NCBI RefSeq assembly: GCF_023703795.1
Contig: NZ_CP098518.1
Span: 2,170,001-2,234,000, forward strand
DNA length: 64,000 nucleotides
Source: Haloplanus sp. HW8-1
Lineage (GTDB): Archaea; Halobacteriota; Halobacteria; Halobacteriales; Haloferacaceae
Direction of reading: 5' to 3'
In this document: one piece after another, positions 8,201 through 15,937 of the stretch
How positions within the stretch are numbered: the first letter of the stretch is position 1
How the letters are laid out: each line of letters starts with the position of its first letter
Position numbers and translations under genes: made by a program
Notes under the pieces: model-generated
Told to the model about the DNA's origin: nothing
The model's database searches: none
The model's input: only the letters and a program-made list of their open reading frames with translations

Positions 8201-9289
8201 ATGATGGCCGGCAGAGACCTGGAACCGATCACCCCGGAAGACGCGATCGACTGGTACCTCGAACACCGTCGCGACGAACTCCGGACGGCGACCCGACGCA
8301 CGCATCGCTCCGCGCTCAACATCTTTCACAGCTGGACGGAAGAAGAGGATATCACCGATTTGAACGACCTCCGTGGGCGAGGTCTCGTGGCGTTCAAGAC
8401 TTGGCGCAAGTCCGAGACGGATATCAACACGGTCAGTCTGAACGGGACGCTCGCAGTCATCCAACGCTTCCTCCGGTTCTGTGAGACGATCGACGCCGTC
8501 GAGGAGGATCTGGCCGACCGCGTCCCACTGCCCAACGTACCTCCCAACGAGGAAGTCCGCACTGACGTCCCCGAGGACGAAGCCGTCGAAGGCATCCGAT
8601 CTTTCTACCACCGCTTCGAATACGCCTCTCGGCGCCACGCACAGTTCGAACTCGTGGCCGAGGTCGGCATCCGACTCGGGGCGCTTCGAGCGGTCGACCT
8701 TGACGACTTAGAGATGGACGAAGCCGTCATCCACCTCCAGCATCGCCCAGAATCGTCAGATGCGTACGGGACGCCGCTGAAGAACGGCGCGGACGGCGAG
8801 CGAATCATCAATATCCCGCCGGAGTTGGTGGATCTGCTTCAGGCCTACATCGACCACCATCGGCACGACGTGACTGACAAGTTCGACCGCGACCCGCTCT
8901 TCACGACGACGAACGGACGCATCTCGACGACCACCATTCGACGGGATTTCTACAAACTGAGTCGGCCATGTGAGTACGCGTCAGAGTGCCCCCACGATCG
9001 GGAGATTGCCGACTGCGACGCAGCACAGAACGCCGAGGCTGCCAATTGTCCTTCCTCGTTCAGTACGCATCCGCTTCGGAAGTGGGCTATCATGTCCCAG
9101 CTCGACGCCGGCCTGCCGAAGGAACTGCTTAGTGACCGTGTCGACGTGTCCGTGGCTGTGTTGGACAAGCACTACGACCAGCGAACCGAGGAACGGAAAT
9201 CACGGCGTCGGCGGGAAGCACTTGAAGCGAACATGTCGCAGTACGCTATGACGGATGGTGGTCAACTGCCGGACGACGGTGATAGCTGA
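8201..9289 (+). CDS. Tyrosine recombinase / XerC-D-like site-specific integrase
   Basis: The 362-residue product has an N-terminal SAM-like core-binding domain (about 10-110, with ITDLNDLRGRGLVAFKTWRK) and a catalytic domain. Box I is VGIRLGALRAVDL (about 155-167), HxxR is HPLRKW (290-293) and the nucleophile is in LDKHYDQ (Tyr about 325). A Cys-rich insert precedes HxxR (CEYASECPHDREIADCD...NCP), probably a zinc site common in haloarchaeal integrases. The histidine or tryptophan usual between HxxR and Tyr is replaced by LSDRVDVS. I chose the ATG at 8201 because a TATA-like tatttatc lies about 27 nt upstream; an in-frame TTG at 8165 would precede this signal. It is internal to the island, so it may belong to a nested element. 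Confidence 0.85.
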   Translation: MMAGRDLEPITPEDAIDWYLEHRRDELRTATRRTHRSALNIFHSWTEEEDITDLNDLRGRGLVAFKTWRKSETDINTVSLNGTLAVIQRFLRFCETIDAVEEDLADRVPLPNVPPNEEVRTDVPEDEAVEGIRSFYHRFEYASRRHAQFELVAEVGIRLGALRAVDLDDLEMDEAVIHLQHRPESSDAYGTPLKNGADGERIINIPPELVDLLQAYIDHHRHDVTDKFDRDPLFTTTNGRISTTTIRRDFYKLSRPCEYASECPHDREIADCDAAQNAEAANCPSSFSTHPLRKWAIMSQLDAGLPKELLSDRVDVSVAVLDKHYDQRTEERKSRRRREALEANMSQYAMTDGGQLPDDGDS

Positions 9290-9334
9290 TGTGATTTGCA
9301 TACTGGATGTAGAAGCGAAACGGCTTGGTGGTAT

Positions 9335-9875
9335 TTCATAATCGGTCTAGCAGCGTGAGGACGGCGCACACGGTGGCTCGAACGGATAGCGCCGACTATT
9401 GATTGTTCATAATCGGTCTGTACGCCCGCAAGAACAGGTCTACTTCCGAAATCAGCCTGCGTGTCTACCGGATCTGTGTTTCTGTGTGCGCATCCCAGAT
9501 GTTCAGCGAGCGGCGCGTAGCGCCCCGATTTCGGCCGTGTCGTCAACGCTTTTGAGGCCAGTCCGTTCGCGGTCCCGTCGGCTTTCCCATCGAATCGCCT
9601 GACAGCAACCGATTATGAAGCTCACACCGACTGTCTGGATGGTCGGTATCGTCTTGTTCGTTCCTCGCCACCCCCTGCTTTGCGGCCGTCTTATTCCGCA
9701 TACTGCTGCTTGGGAGCTTGCTGTGGCTGTTGGTCTCGTGGACCCATATTGGCGAGTTCTGGTCTGTGTGATTCTTTCTTACGGCGTCGGGCTCCGATTA
9801 TGATGGCTGTGAAACGGATCGATACGTGTTCAAATACTGTATTATAGGTTCTTACGCCCCAAATCCGATTATGAA
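9335..9875. repeat. Five-copy short repeat ttcataatcgg / ccgattatgaa
   Basis: Two forward copies of ttcataatcggtct (9335-9348, 9416-9429) are followed by three copies of the reverse complement: ccgattatgaa at 9609-9619, ccgattatga at 9794-9803 and ccgattatgaa at 9865-9875. The copies span about 540 nt in an otherwise gene-poor part of the island (9290-10135). The arrangement, two in one orientation and three in the other, could be terminal or regulatory repeats, or iterons. Confidence 0.6.
9615..9803 (+). pseudogene. Small membrane protein, probably frame-disrupted
   Basis: From the ATG at 9615, which lies inside one of the repeat copies, the frame begins MKLTPTVWMVGIVLFV, a good transmembrane start. 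It then turns less hydrophobic. The +1 frame from about 9664 continues LATPCFAAVLFRILLLGSLLWLL and ends at a TGA (9769-9771). Joining the two gives a plausible two-helix membrane protein, so a single frameshift is likely. The function is unknown. Confidence 0.3.
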
Positions 9876-9888
9876 AATTCAGTAAGAG

Positions 9889-10050
9889 CGATACTCTCGC
9901 AGCCTGTCTACGACTCAGCTGGGCTGCGAAGAATATCCAGTGTTCTCCGTCCTCTTCAGACGGCTGGAAGTCCCACTCATCAGTGACGGTGAAGCCAGCG
10001 TTCTGCAGATGCCTGCGTGTTGCATCCGCTCCGGCGATGCGCCACTGCTC
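9889..10050 (-). pseudogene. Remnant of an acidic protein-coding frame
   Basis: Reading from 10050 leftwards the minus strand encodes EQWRIAGADATRRHLQNAGF and then TVTDEWDFQPSEEDGEHWIF. This has the composition and regularity of a real haloarchaeal protein. There is a stop directly upstream (10051-10053) and no start codon in reach, and further downstream the frame loses coding character. It is probably the surviving fragment of a gene. Confidence 0.3.
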
Positions 10051-10135
10051 TCACGATACACCCGTTGTTCAGATTTTAGCTTATTTTTCAAGTAGAGAAC
10101 GAAGCACGTATACCCGGCCCTCACATATGTAAATC

Positions 10136-10465
10136 GTGGATAAAATCAACGTCACTGACATAGCGGATCAACTGGCCGAGGACGGGGAGATGGAAACCGA
10201 GGCAATGCGTGCAGTGTCGTTCAGCCTCCAAGTGATGCGGTTCGAGCCGGGCGACGAGGACCCGATGCACGCGCACGCTGAGGAAGAGATTTACCGTATC
10301 GACACGGGCGAGGCGACGCTCGTGACCGACGACGAGTCGGTGGAGGTGGAGCCGGGTGACGTTGTCCATCTCCGTCCTGGGACAGACCACCAGTTCACCG
10401 ATTTCGAGGGCGAGTTCGTGGTCACGGTTATGTACGCACCCGCCGAAGGCTCTCAGGCAACGTAA
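10136..10465 (+). CDS. Small single-domain cupin protein
   Basis: The 109-residue protein starts at a GTG and folds as a cupin_2 barrel. The metal-site motif 1 is EDPMHAHAEEEIYRIDTGEA, providing two His and a Glu, and motif 2 is PGDVVHLRPGTDHQF, providing the last His. Such single cupins bind a divalent metal and act as small isomerases, dioxygenases or sensors; the substrate cannot be told from the sequence. An AT-rich upstream segment (agcttatttttcaag, about 10078-10092) could hold the promoter. It is a stand-alone gene within the island. Confidence 0.8.
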   Translation: MDKINVTDIADQLAEDGEMETEAMRAVSFSLQVMRFEPGDEDPMHAHAEEEIYRIDTGEATLVTDDESVEVEPGDVVHLRPGTDHQFTDFEGEFVVTVMYAPAEGSQAT

Positions 10466-10710
10466 CAACAGGTCGCAGCTATACCTGTAGCCCCATTGAG
10501 TACGTCCCTCCAGCGTCGTCCCTAACGGCCAGTTCGATCCTATCTACCGAACCAGATCCAACGGTCTGCTGAGTACACCCTCTATACGCAGCACGGCAAG
10601 CGTGCCAAATAGCGTGAATTTCAACGGGTCTGCCTACTCCGATCGGTTGGAAACGGGGGTGAACTTGAGACCAACCTTGATATGTACACAAACCCATACA
10701 CAAAACACGG
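10466..10710. other. Intergenic region upstream of the VapBC pair
   Basis: I see no convincing gene. On the minus strand a frame ending just after 10479 reads SVDRIELAVRDDAGGTYSMG, which looks like the tail of a lost gene. Near the right end a TATA-like tgatatgt (10678-10685) lies about 29 nt before the VapB start. Confidence 0.4.
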
Positions 10711-10971
10711 ATGGCTTCGAAAAATATCGGTATCAAGGAGGAGGTCTACGAGCGGCTGAAAGCGCACAAACGCGGCGACGAGAGCTTCAGTGAGACGCTC
10801 GACCGCCTCCTCCACGAACTCGATTCCGATTGGCGGACCAACGCCGGGTTTCTCTCTCGTCAAGCGGCTGCCGACCTCGAAGCAGAGGTTGAGCGAGGCT
10901 TCGAGGACCTCGATGATGCGTTCGATGAACGCAGCGACGGCATCGACGAGCAGCTTTCAGGGGAATCGTGA
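10711..10971 (+). CDS. vapB: VapB-type antitoxin
   Basis: The 86-residue protein begins with a DNA-binding segment of RHH type (NIGIKEEVYERLKAHKRGDE SFSETLDRLL), typical of haloarchaeal VapB antitoxins. It ends in an acidic helical tail that would wrap around the toxin. Its stop overlaps the GTG start of vapC by 4 nt, so the two are translationally coupled. A TATA-like element 29 nt upstream suggests a leaderless message. Antitoxins of this kind usually repress their own operon together with the toxin. Confidence 0.82.
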   Translation: MASKNIGIKEEVYERLKAHKRGDESFSETLDRLLHELDSDWRTNAGFLSRQAAADLEAEVERGFEDLDDAFDERSDGIDEQLSGES

Positions 10972-11354
10972 AGCTCGTCGACGCGTCGTTTCTCATCGAC
11001 TACGCCCGAGGTGACGACGCCGCAATCGCGTATTTAGCTGCCCACGACGAGGAAGAGATCGGTGCATCGACCGTCGTCCTCTCCGAACTCTATCGCGGGT
11101 TGATGATCACCCAAGATATGACACAGGAGGAGGCGATGTCGAAGTACGAGTGGGTAGAGCCGGTACCGTTCACGAACGAAACGGCTGCAGAAGCCGCCGA
11201 AATCTACGTCGAACTCCGTGCCGACGGCGAACTGATCAACCGGAGCGACATCTACATCGCTGGAACTGCTCGCTCGCTCGGTGTGTCGCTGGTCGTGAAC
11301 GACAATCATTTCACTGCTATCGAGGACCTAGAAGTCGAGATGTACCGGGAATAA
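10968..11354 (+). CDS. vapC: VapC-type PIN-domain ribonuclease toxin
   Basis: The 128-residue PIN domain shows the acidic active-site set: Asp in MKLVDASFLIDYARGD, Glu in TVVLSELYRG, Asp in INRSDIYIAGTA and Asp in LVVNDNHF. VapC toxins are Mg-dependent RNases that cut tRNA or rRNA and are held inactive by VapB. It starts with a GTG that overlaps the end of vapB. The pair probably stabilises the island by post-segregational killing, which is an inference from location. Confidence 0.88.
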   Translation: MKLVDASFLIDYARGDDAAIAYLAAHDEEEIGASTVVLSELYRGLMITQDMTQEEAMSKYEWVEPVPFTNETAAEAAEIYVELRADGELINRSDIYIAGTARSLGVSLVVNDNHFTAIEDLEVEMYRE

Positions 11355-11495
11355 CCTCTTTTGATAGCATCTGGCTTCGTTGATTTCCCTGGTTGCTGAT
11401 AGTTCTCAGACGGTGTGCTACAGACGAGGGGTATCGTATTGTATTATTAGTGTATTCTAGTTTACACTCCACGATGACCGAGTGCTGCATCCGGG

Positions 11496-11532
11496 CTCTG
11501 TATTCAGCACGCGGGTCCTACCAGATACAGAG
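11496..11532. repeat. Inverted repeat in the vapC-integrase intergenic region
   Basis: An 8-bp perfect inverted repeat, ctctgtat (11496-11503) and atacagag (11525-11532), encloses a 21-nt loop. It lies between the convergent vapC and integrase genes (11355-11582, no gene seen). It could be a bidirectional terminator or the end of a decayed insertion sequence. Confidence 0.35.
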
Positions 11533-11582
11533 TGCCTCCGTACCACATACTAGCAAAAAATGGACCAGCTGCGCCGAGCGCC

Positions 11583-12581
11583 TCAGATATTTTCGAGATA
11601 CCCCCGTCGCTGCTCTAGTTTCACCTGCTCAGTCCGCTGGTCGTAATGCTTATCCAGCACGTCCCGACTCACGTTCATCCGGTCGCTCACTACCTCGACA
11701 GGAATATCCTGAGTCAGATAGTGGGTGATACTCCCCCGCCGAACCGCATGCGGATTCACGGCTTCGGGACACCGCTCCGAGAGACTCCCGGTACAGTCCG
11801 GGCAGGATTCGTTCCGGAAACACGGTGAGGTTACTTTGTACACGGTCCGGCGTATCGAAGCCCGGGACATTCGGCCATGAGAGGTCGTGAATAGCGGGTC
11901 ACGCCCGTGGTCGTCGGGGACATCCTTCCGGATTCTCTCGATGTAGGCGCCAAGAGCGTCGGCGAAATCGGCGGTGATGGCGATGGGCCGCTCACCACCG
12001 GACCCGTTTTTCAGCGTCGCCCCTTCGCTGGGCCTGTGGACGAGTTGTAACTGCTCTTCGGCGAGGTCGACGTCGTCGACGTCAAGTCCGTGAGCCGCGC
12101 CGATCCGCATTCCGGACTCCCAGAGGAGCCCCAGCATCGCGTGCTCGACTGAGGCGTAGTGGAAGGTCGACAGGTACTCTAGGATCTCCTTGGCCGTCTC
12201 GGCGTCGAGCGTCTCGTCGGCCTGCTGGTCGTCGGGTGAGACCCGCGGCACCATCACCTTGTCGTAGAGATTCTCCGGCACGGCTTCGATGGAGCCACAC
12301 CACTTGATGAAGACGCGCAACGAGCACATGTAGTTGTTGAGCGTCATGAGATTGATGTCGCCACTCTCCTTCCGCCAGAGCCGGAGGGCCTGGAGGTCAC
12401 GCCCCGTGAGGTCGTTCAGATTGTCGACGTCGTTCTCCTCGCACCACGCGACGAATTCGTTCGTGTGGTACCGATGATTGCGCACCGTCGACTCGGTGCA
12501 TTCGGTCTCCTTGTGGTCGAGGAACAGTTGCTGCGCGGTTCGAGGGTCGATCGGTTCTAGCTCGCTCTTTCGGGATTCCAT
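11583..12581 (-). CDS. Tyrosine recombinase, probable integrase of the tRNA-Val island
   Basis: From the ATG at 12581 the product has 332 residues. It has an N-terminal core-binding domain (NEFVAWCEENDVDNLNDLTG at about 41) and a catalytic domain with box I Arg in ESGMRIGAAHGLDVDD (159), HxxR as HAVRRG (278-281) and Tyr in LDKHYDQRTE (about 313). A Cys cluster (CFRNESCPDCTGSLSERCP) precedes HxxR, as in the 8201 recombinase, and may bind zinc. The gene lies at the right border of the island, 79 nt from attR. The frame stays open further upstream through attR to a GTG at 12674, but that extension would read the tRNA fragment, so I reject it. Confidence 0.87.
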   Translation of the reverse strand: MESRKSELEPIDPRTAQQLFLDHKETECTESTVRNHRYHTNEFVAWCEENDVDNLNDLTGRDLQALRLWRKESGDINLMTLNNYMCSLRVFIKWCGSIEAVPENLYDKVMVPRVSPDDQQADETLDAETAKEILEYLSTFHYASVEHAMLGLLWESGMRIGAAHGLDVDDVDLAEEQLQLVHRPSEGATLKNGSGGERPIAITADFADALGAYIERIRKDVPDDHGRDPLFTTSHGRMSRASIRRTVYKVTSPCFRNESCPDCTGSLSERCPEAVNPHAVRRGSITHYLTQDIPVEVVSDRMNVSRDVLDKHYDQRTEQVKLEQRRGYLENI

Positions 12582-12659
12582 GGTTATTCTGGAGTCCCGG
12601 TAGAAGGCTCGAAACGTCTGGAATCGGGCGCGAAGGGAACCAGCGAGGTCGGATCTCTT

Positions 12660-12673
12660 TCCGCCCCAACCCA
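12660..12673 (+). repeat. attR: copy of the tRNA-Val 3' end
   Basis: Exact 14-nt copy (tccgccccaaccca) of the tRNA-Val 3' terminus at 1614-1627, in the same orientation, with no other part of the tRNA present. Flanking bases differ on both sides. It marks the probable right end of the island. Confidence 0.6.
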
Positions 12674-12828
12674 CTCAGTTGCGTAACGCTCCTGAGTGAT
12701 AAGTGGGGTGTGAAGTGACCACACACTCGGACACCTCCCCTCTCTCCACGTACCTCCCTCCGAAGGTGTCGCTGTTCGTTCGACAGACATTTGGGCACTT
12801 ACTTGTCGCCGCCGTGAGTCGATCCGGT

Positions 12829-13629
12829 ATGGACCGTCGCTACGTGGTCGGCCTCGCCGTTGCACTCGTAGCAACCGGTATCGGCGCGCTCGCTTTCACG
12901 GCCGTCTGGTCTCCACACGCAACCGTGCCCGATTCCGACCGGCCGTATCCCGCAGGGGCAGGCCCACACCACATCAACTTCTCCGCGCTCGGGACGGACG
13001 ATACGAACGTTTCGCACACTCCTCGTGAGTACTGGGACTCGTACGCCATCGTCTACACCGCACCTCCCGAACGACGACTCGTGGAAGGGGATTATTACAT
13101 CGATTCCGCCACGGGGGCGATCATCGCCCAGCGCTGGCAGAACGCCACCGTGTATATCAACGGAACGACCTACGCGTTCGTCCAACCTGCCGACAGCATC
13201 CCGGAGCACCAACGCGAACAGTTCGCGTCGGATCCACAGTTCGTCTACGACGACACCACCGACGCGTACTACAGATACGATCCACACTACGGACAGATTG
13301 CCCCCACGAACATCGGTCGGCATACGATGATACTCGAAGCGTACGCGTGGGAGGCGACCGATACGACGACCCACCACGGCGTACCGGTTATCACGTACAG
13401 AGCAACCGGAACGCGTCCAGACTCCCAAGTCCCACCGACGATCGACGGAACGCTCCGACTCGGTGTCGAGGACGGCGTGGTATACGCGTTCGATCTCACG
13501 CTGGACGCGGGCGAGGAGACGTATCACTACACCTACGACGTGGCGCCCGCTCCATTCCCGGAGCATGAGTGGGTCGATACGGCACGGAATCTCGCTGCAA
13601 ACGCCACCGACAGCCGTTCCGAACAGTAA
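12829..13629 (+). CDS. Secreted or membrane-anchored haloarchaeal protein, unknown function
   Basis: The 266-residue product starts with a basic residue pair and one hydrophobic helix (MDRRYVVGLAVALVATGIGALAF), then a long extracellular, Asn/Thr/Tyr-rich domain (NATVYINGTTYAFVQPAD, HEWVDTARNLAAN) with probable beta structure and N-glycosylation sequons. It resembles the haloarchaeal membrane-anchored proteins that measure charge or bind polymers on the cell surface, but I cannot name the family. The ATG at 12829 is chosen because the signal helix starts there; the frame is open further upstream without coding character. It is the first chromosomal gene to the right of the island. Confidence 0.72.
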   Translation: MDRRYVVGLAVALVATGIGALAFTAVWSPHATVPDSDRPYPAGAGPHHINFSALGTDDTNVSHTPREYWDSYAIVYTAPPERRLVEGDYYIDSATGAIIAQRWQNATVYINGTTYAFVQPADSIPEHQREQFASDPQFVYDDTTDAYYRYDPHYGQIAPTNIGRHTMILEAYAWEATDTTTHHGVPVITYRATGTRPDSQVPPTIDGTLRLGVEDGVVYAFDLTLDAGEETYHYTYDVAPAPFPEHEWVDTARNLAANATDSRSEQ

Positions 13630-13716
13630 CACTCCGACCGACTTGATGGCACCGTGCCACGTCCGCGGGAGCGTCTCTTCCCCCCGGAGCGGTTCTCCGA
13701 CCGTCCGCCGGGGCCC

Positions 13717-14598
13717 TTACCGATTCGTGATCCGAGACCGGAACTGCGGTCGTCCTTCGACTCCCAAATCCGTCGCCAGTAGTGCGCCTGCGGCGCGTCC
13801 CAGTTCGGCCTTCGAACGTCGCTCGTAGTAGCCGAGCCCCGTCGTAACGTACGCGGTCTCGTAGTTCTCACCGCCGAAGGTCAGGCTGGCAACCGTCTCT
13901 GCGGGACAGGAAACTTTCTCGACGACCGTGCCCGAGTCGTCGTATCGGACCAGTTGTCCACCGTTCCACTCCGCCGACCAGACGTGTCCGGTCGTGTCGA
14001 CGGCGAGCCCATCCGGAAGGCCATCACCGTGGTCGACTTCGGCGAACACGGTTCGATCGGAGAGTTGCCCGGACGTCTCCTCGTAGGCGTACCGTCGGAT
14101 GCGATTCGCCTTCGATTCCGTGAGATACAGCGCGTCCCGTTCGGTCGTGAACCCAAGTCCATTCGGGAGGGCCAGATCGTCGATCAGGCGGTGATACGTC
14201 CCATCGGGGTCGAGACGGTAGAGCCGGCCCGGATGACGGTCCGTCGGCATCGTCCCGGCGAACACGCGCCCGGCGGGATCGGCGATGACGTCATTGAAGC
14301 GGGTGTCGGCCTCCTCGGTGATGTCGAGGACGGGGGTGGCGTCCCACGTCTCCGTGTCGAGGCGACGAACGACGCCACCGTCTTCGAACAGTAACAGGCT
14401 GCCGTCCGCTTCCACCGTGATACCGGCGATGAGGTCGGACTCGAACACGTGAGCGTGTTCGTCCGTCTCCGGCCGATATCGAAACAACGAGCCTGCGGGG
14501 ACGTCGATCCAGTAAAGCGCCTCGTCGTCGGGGTGCCAGATCGGCCCCTCCGCTACCTGGCAGCCGTAGTCGGCGACGACCGTAATGTCGTGACTCAC
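13717..14598 (-). CDS. SMP-30/gluconolactonase/LRE family protein
   Basis: The 293-residue six-bladed beta-propeller has the SMP-30 signature: the metal-binding Glu in QVAEGPIWHPDD, Asn in DTRFNDVIADPAGR, then LPNGLGFTTERDALYLTES, and Asp in LPDGLAVDTTGHVW. Family members are Ca/Zn-dependent lactonases that open sugar lactones such as gluconolactone or arabinonolactone. It lies downstream of, and in the same direction as, a double cupin and an HpcH-type aldolase, which suggests a sugar-acid or related catabolic pathway. The substrate is not known. Confidence 0.85.
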   Translation of the reverse strand: MSHDITVVADYGCQVAEGPIWHPDDEALYWIDVPAGSLFRYRPETDEHAHVFESDLIAGITVEADGSLLLFEDGGVVRRLDTETWDATPVLDITEEADTRFNDVIADPAGRVFAGTMPTDRHPGRLYRLDPDGTYHRLIDDLALPNGLGFTTERDALYLTESKANRIRRYAYEETSGQLSDRTVFAEVDHGDGLPDGLAVDTTGHVWSAEWNGGQLVRYDDSGTVVEKVSCPAETVASLTFGGENYETAYVTTGLGYYERRSKAELGRAAGALLATDLGVEGRPQFRSRITNR

Positions 14599-14761
14599 GC
14601 TTGGAACCGCATATCGCCACGGTGTTGAATCTCCTGCACGGCCTTCCGGCGATGGACGCCGTCGTCGGCCCGGGGTCGGGGCCGTCGAGTCCCCGAGGAG
14701 GGTTCACAGGCGGACCGTCGCCACCGCTCCGTTCCTGTCGGTCGGCGCGGTCATCCGATCG

Positions 14762-15853
14762 CTATTCGAGGGAGACCTCGATGTCGGGTGGCAGCGGCAG
14801 TCCGCGTTGCTTGCGTGCTGCCATCGCTCGACGGAACTCCTCTCGGATCCGGGGTCGCTCCGACGTCTCCAGTTCGTCGATGTCGAACTCGCCTTCCTTG
14901 CCTCCCTTCGACACCCACGCGGCCATCCAGACCCGCTCGGTGCCGGTGTTTCCGACCGTGTGCATACAGCCGGTCGGGAAGAACGCACAGTCGAACTGAC
15001 GCATCGTGACGTCTCGGTACTCGGTCTGAAGGCGGGCCTCGCCGTTCAATACCCAGTAGATCTCCTCCGTCGGCCCCTCGTTCTCGAAGTGGCCGTGAAA
15101 CCCGATGTACGACCCCGGGTCCAGTCGGATGACGACGCTCTGTGAGATCCAGTTGCTGTCCGGAAACGCGTAAATCCAATCCGGACGATCGTCGGTGGCG
15201 GCGATCTCCGGCGTCGCGATGAACATCTTGGGCCGGGTCTCGGCGAATCGCGAAATCGACGGCTCCGGACGTCCGTCGTCGGGGTCGCCCTCGTACGCGC
15301 CGCGGTCAGGCGGCGTCGCGAGACCGCGTTCCGACCGGGCGGCGTGTATCCGCTCGTACTCCTCCCGGGCGCCCGGTCGGTCCACGGGTTCGAGGGCCGA
15401 AGCCTCGGCGAGTTCGTGGTCGCCGACGGACGCCCACCAGCCGAGCCACAGCGTGTCCGTCCCGGTGTTACCCAACTGGTACGCCGTACTCGGAGGCAGG
15501 AGGACGGAGTCGAACCGCTCCAGTGGCTCGTCGGCGCGTTCCGTCCGGAGGACACCTCGCCCCGAAAAGACGGTCAGACACTTCTCGTACGGACCCTCGA
15601 CGGACTCCCGGTGTGACTGGAAGTCGGTGTACTCGCCCGGTTCCAGCTTCAACAGCCCGCCGTCGTCGAACCACCGCGAGGAGTCGTACCCGTACTCCCA
15701 CGACAGGTAGTCGGTGTCCGCGCCGATCGGTGAGGCCTCGTGTCTCGTGGGACGCAGATCCTCGAACCGGACGACGGTTGCCTCCGGGGACTGATTCTCG
15801 AAGGGATCGCCGCTGAACTCGATATCCATATGATACCGTTCAGACACATCCAC
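14762..15853 (-). CDS. Double cupin-domain protein
   Basis: The 363-residue protein contains two related cupin barrels, about residues 50-150 and 215-320. The second has GSYIGFHGHFENEGPTEEIYWVLNGEA and CAFFPTGCMHTVGN, which give the usual metal-binding His/Glu/His set. The first barrel has GEYTDFQSHRESVEGPYEKC and SVLLPPSTAYQLGN, where the final His is replaced, so it is probably structural. A TATA-like taatac is centred about 27 nt upstream of a GTG at 15853; an ATG at 15829 is the alternative start. The position between a lactonase and an aldolase suggests a role as isomerase or dioxygenase of the same pathway. Confidence 0.75.
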   Translation of the reverse strand: MDVSERYHMDIEFSGDPFENQSPEATVVRFEDLRPTRHEASPIGADTDYLSWEYGYDSSRWFDDGGLLKLEPGEYTDFQSHRESVEGPYEKCLTVFSGRGVLRTERADEPLERFDSVLLPPSTAYQLGNTGTDTLWLGWWASVGDHELAEASALEPVDRPGAREEYERIHAARSERGLATPPDRGAYEGDPDDGRPEPSISRFAETRPKMFIATPEIAATDDRPDWIYAFPDSNWISQSVVIRLDPGSYIGFHGHFENEGPTEEIYWVLNGEARLQTEYRDVTMRQFDCAFFPTGCMHTVGNTGTERVWMAAWVSKGGKEGEFDIDELETSERPRIREEFRRAMAARKQRGLPLPPDIEVSLE

Positions 15854-15937
15854 GGTAACAATCTACTGGAACCGTTCGTATTACTGTCACTACGGGTCGT
15901 CCGGCGACGGTGACTCCGAGACTGGACGGATGCAGCG

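Larger units (their letters stand above)
1614..12673. mobile_element. Putative tRNA-Val integrative island, about 11 kb
   Basis: The island is bounded by direct repeats of the tRNA-Val 3' end (1614-1627 and 12660-12673). An intact tyrosine-recombinase gene lies at the right boundary, its ATG 79 nt inside the repeat. Cargo is an AddAB-like helicase-nuclease pair, an orphan HicB, a second recombinase (8201-9289), a cupin protein, VapBC and several decayed frames. Base composition is uneven: 7.5-8.2 kb and 9.3-10.1 kb are clearly more AT-rich than the flanking chromosome. The second recombinase suggests a composite of more than one insertion. The 14-bp repeat is short, so the right border is good evidence rather than proof. 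Confidence 0.55.

Noticed and set aside
11496-11532. The inverted repeat as a definite transposon end
   Set aside because: The stem is only 8 bp and no transposase or matching copy is visible. It could equally be a terminator between the convergent genes, so it is listed only as an inverted repeat.
12582-12674. An N-terminal extension of the 11583 integrase reading through attR from a GTG at 12674
   Set aside because: It would translate the tRNA fragment (GWGGK). Homologous recombinases start near MESRKSELEP, so the ATG at 12581 is the better start.
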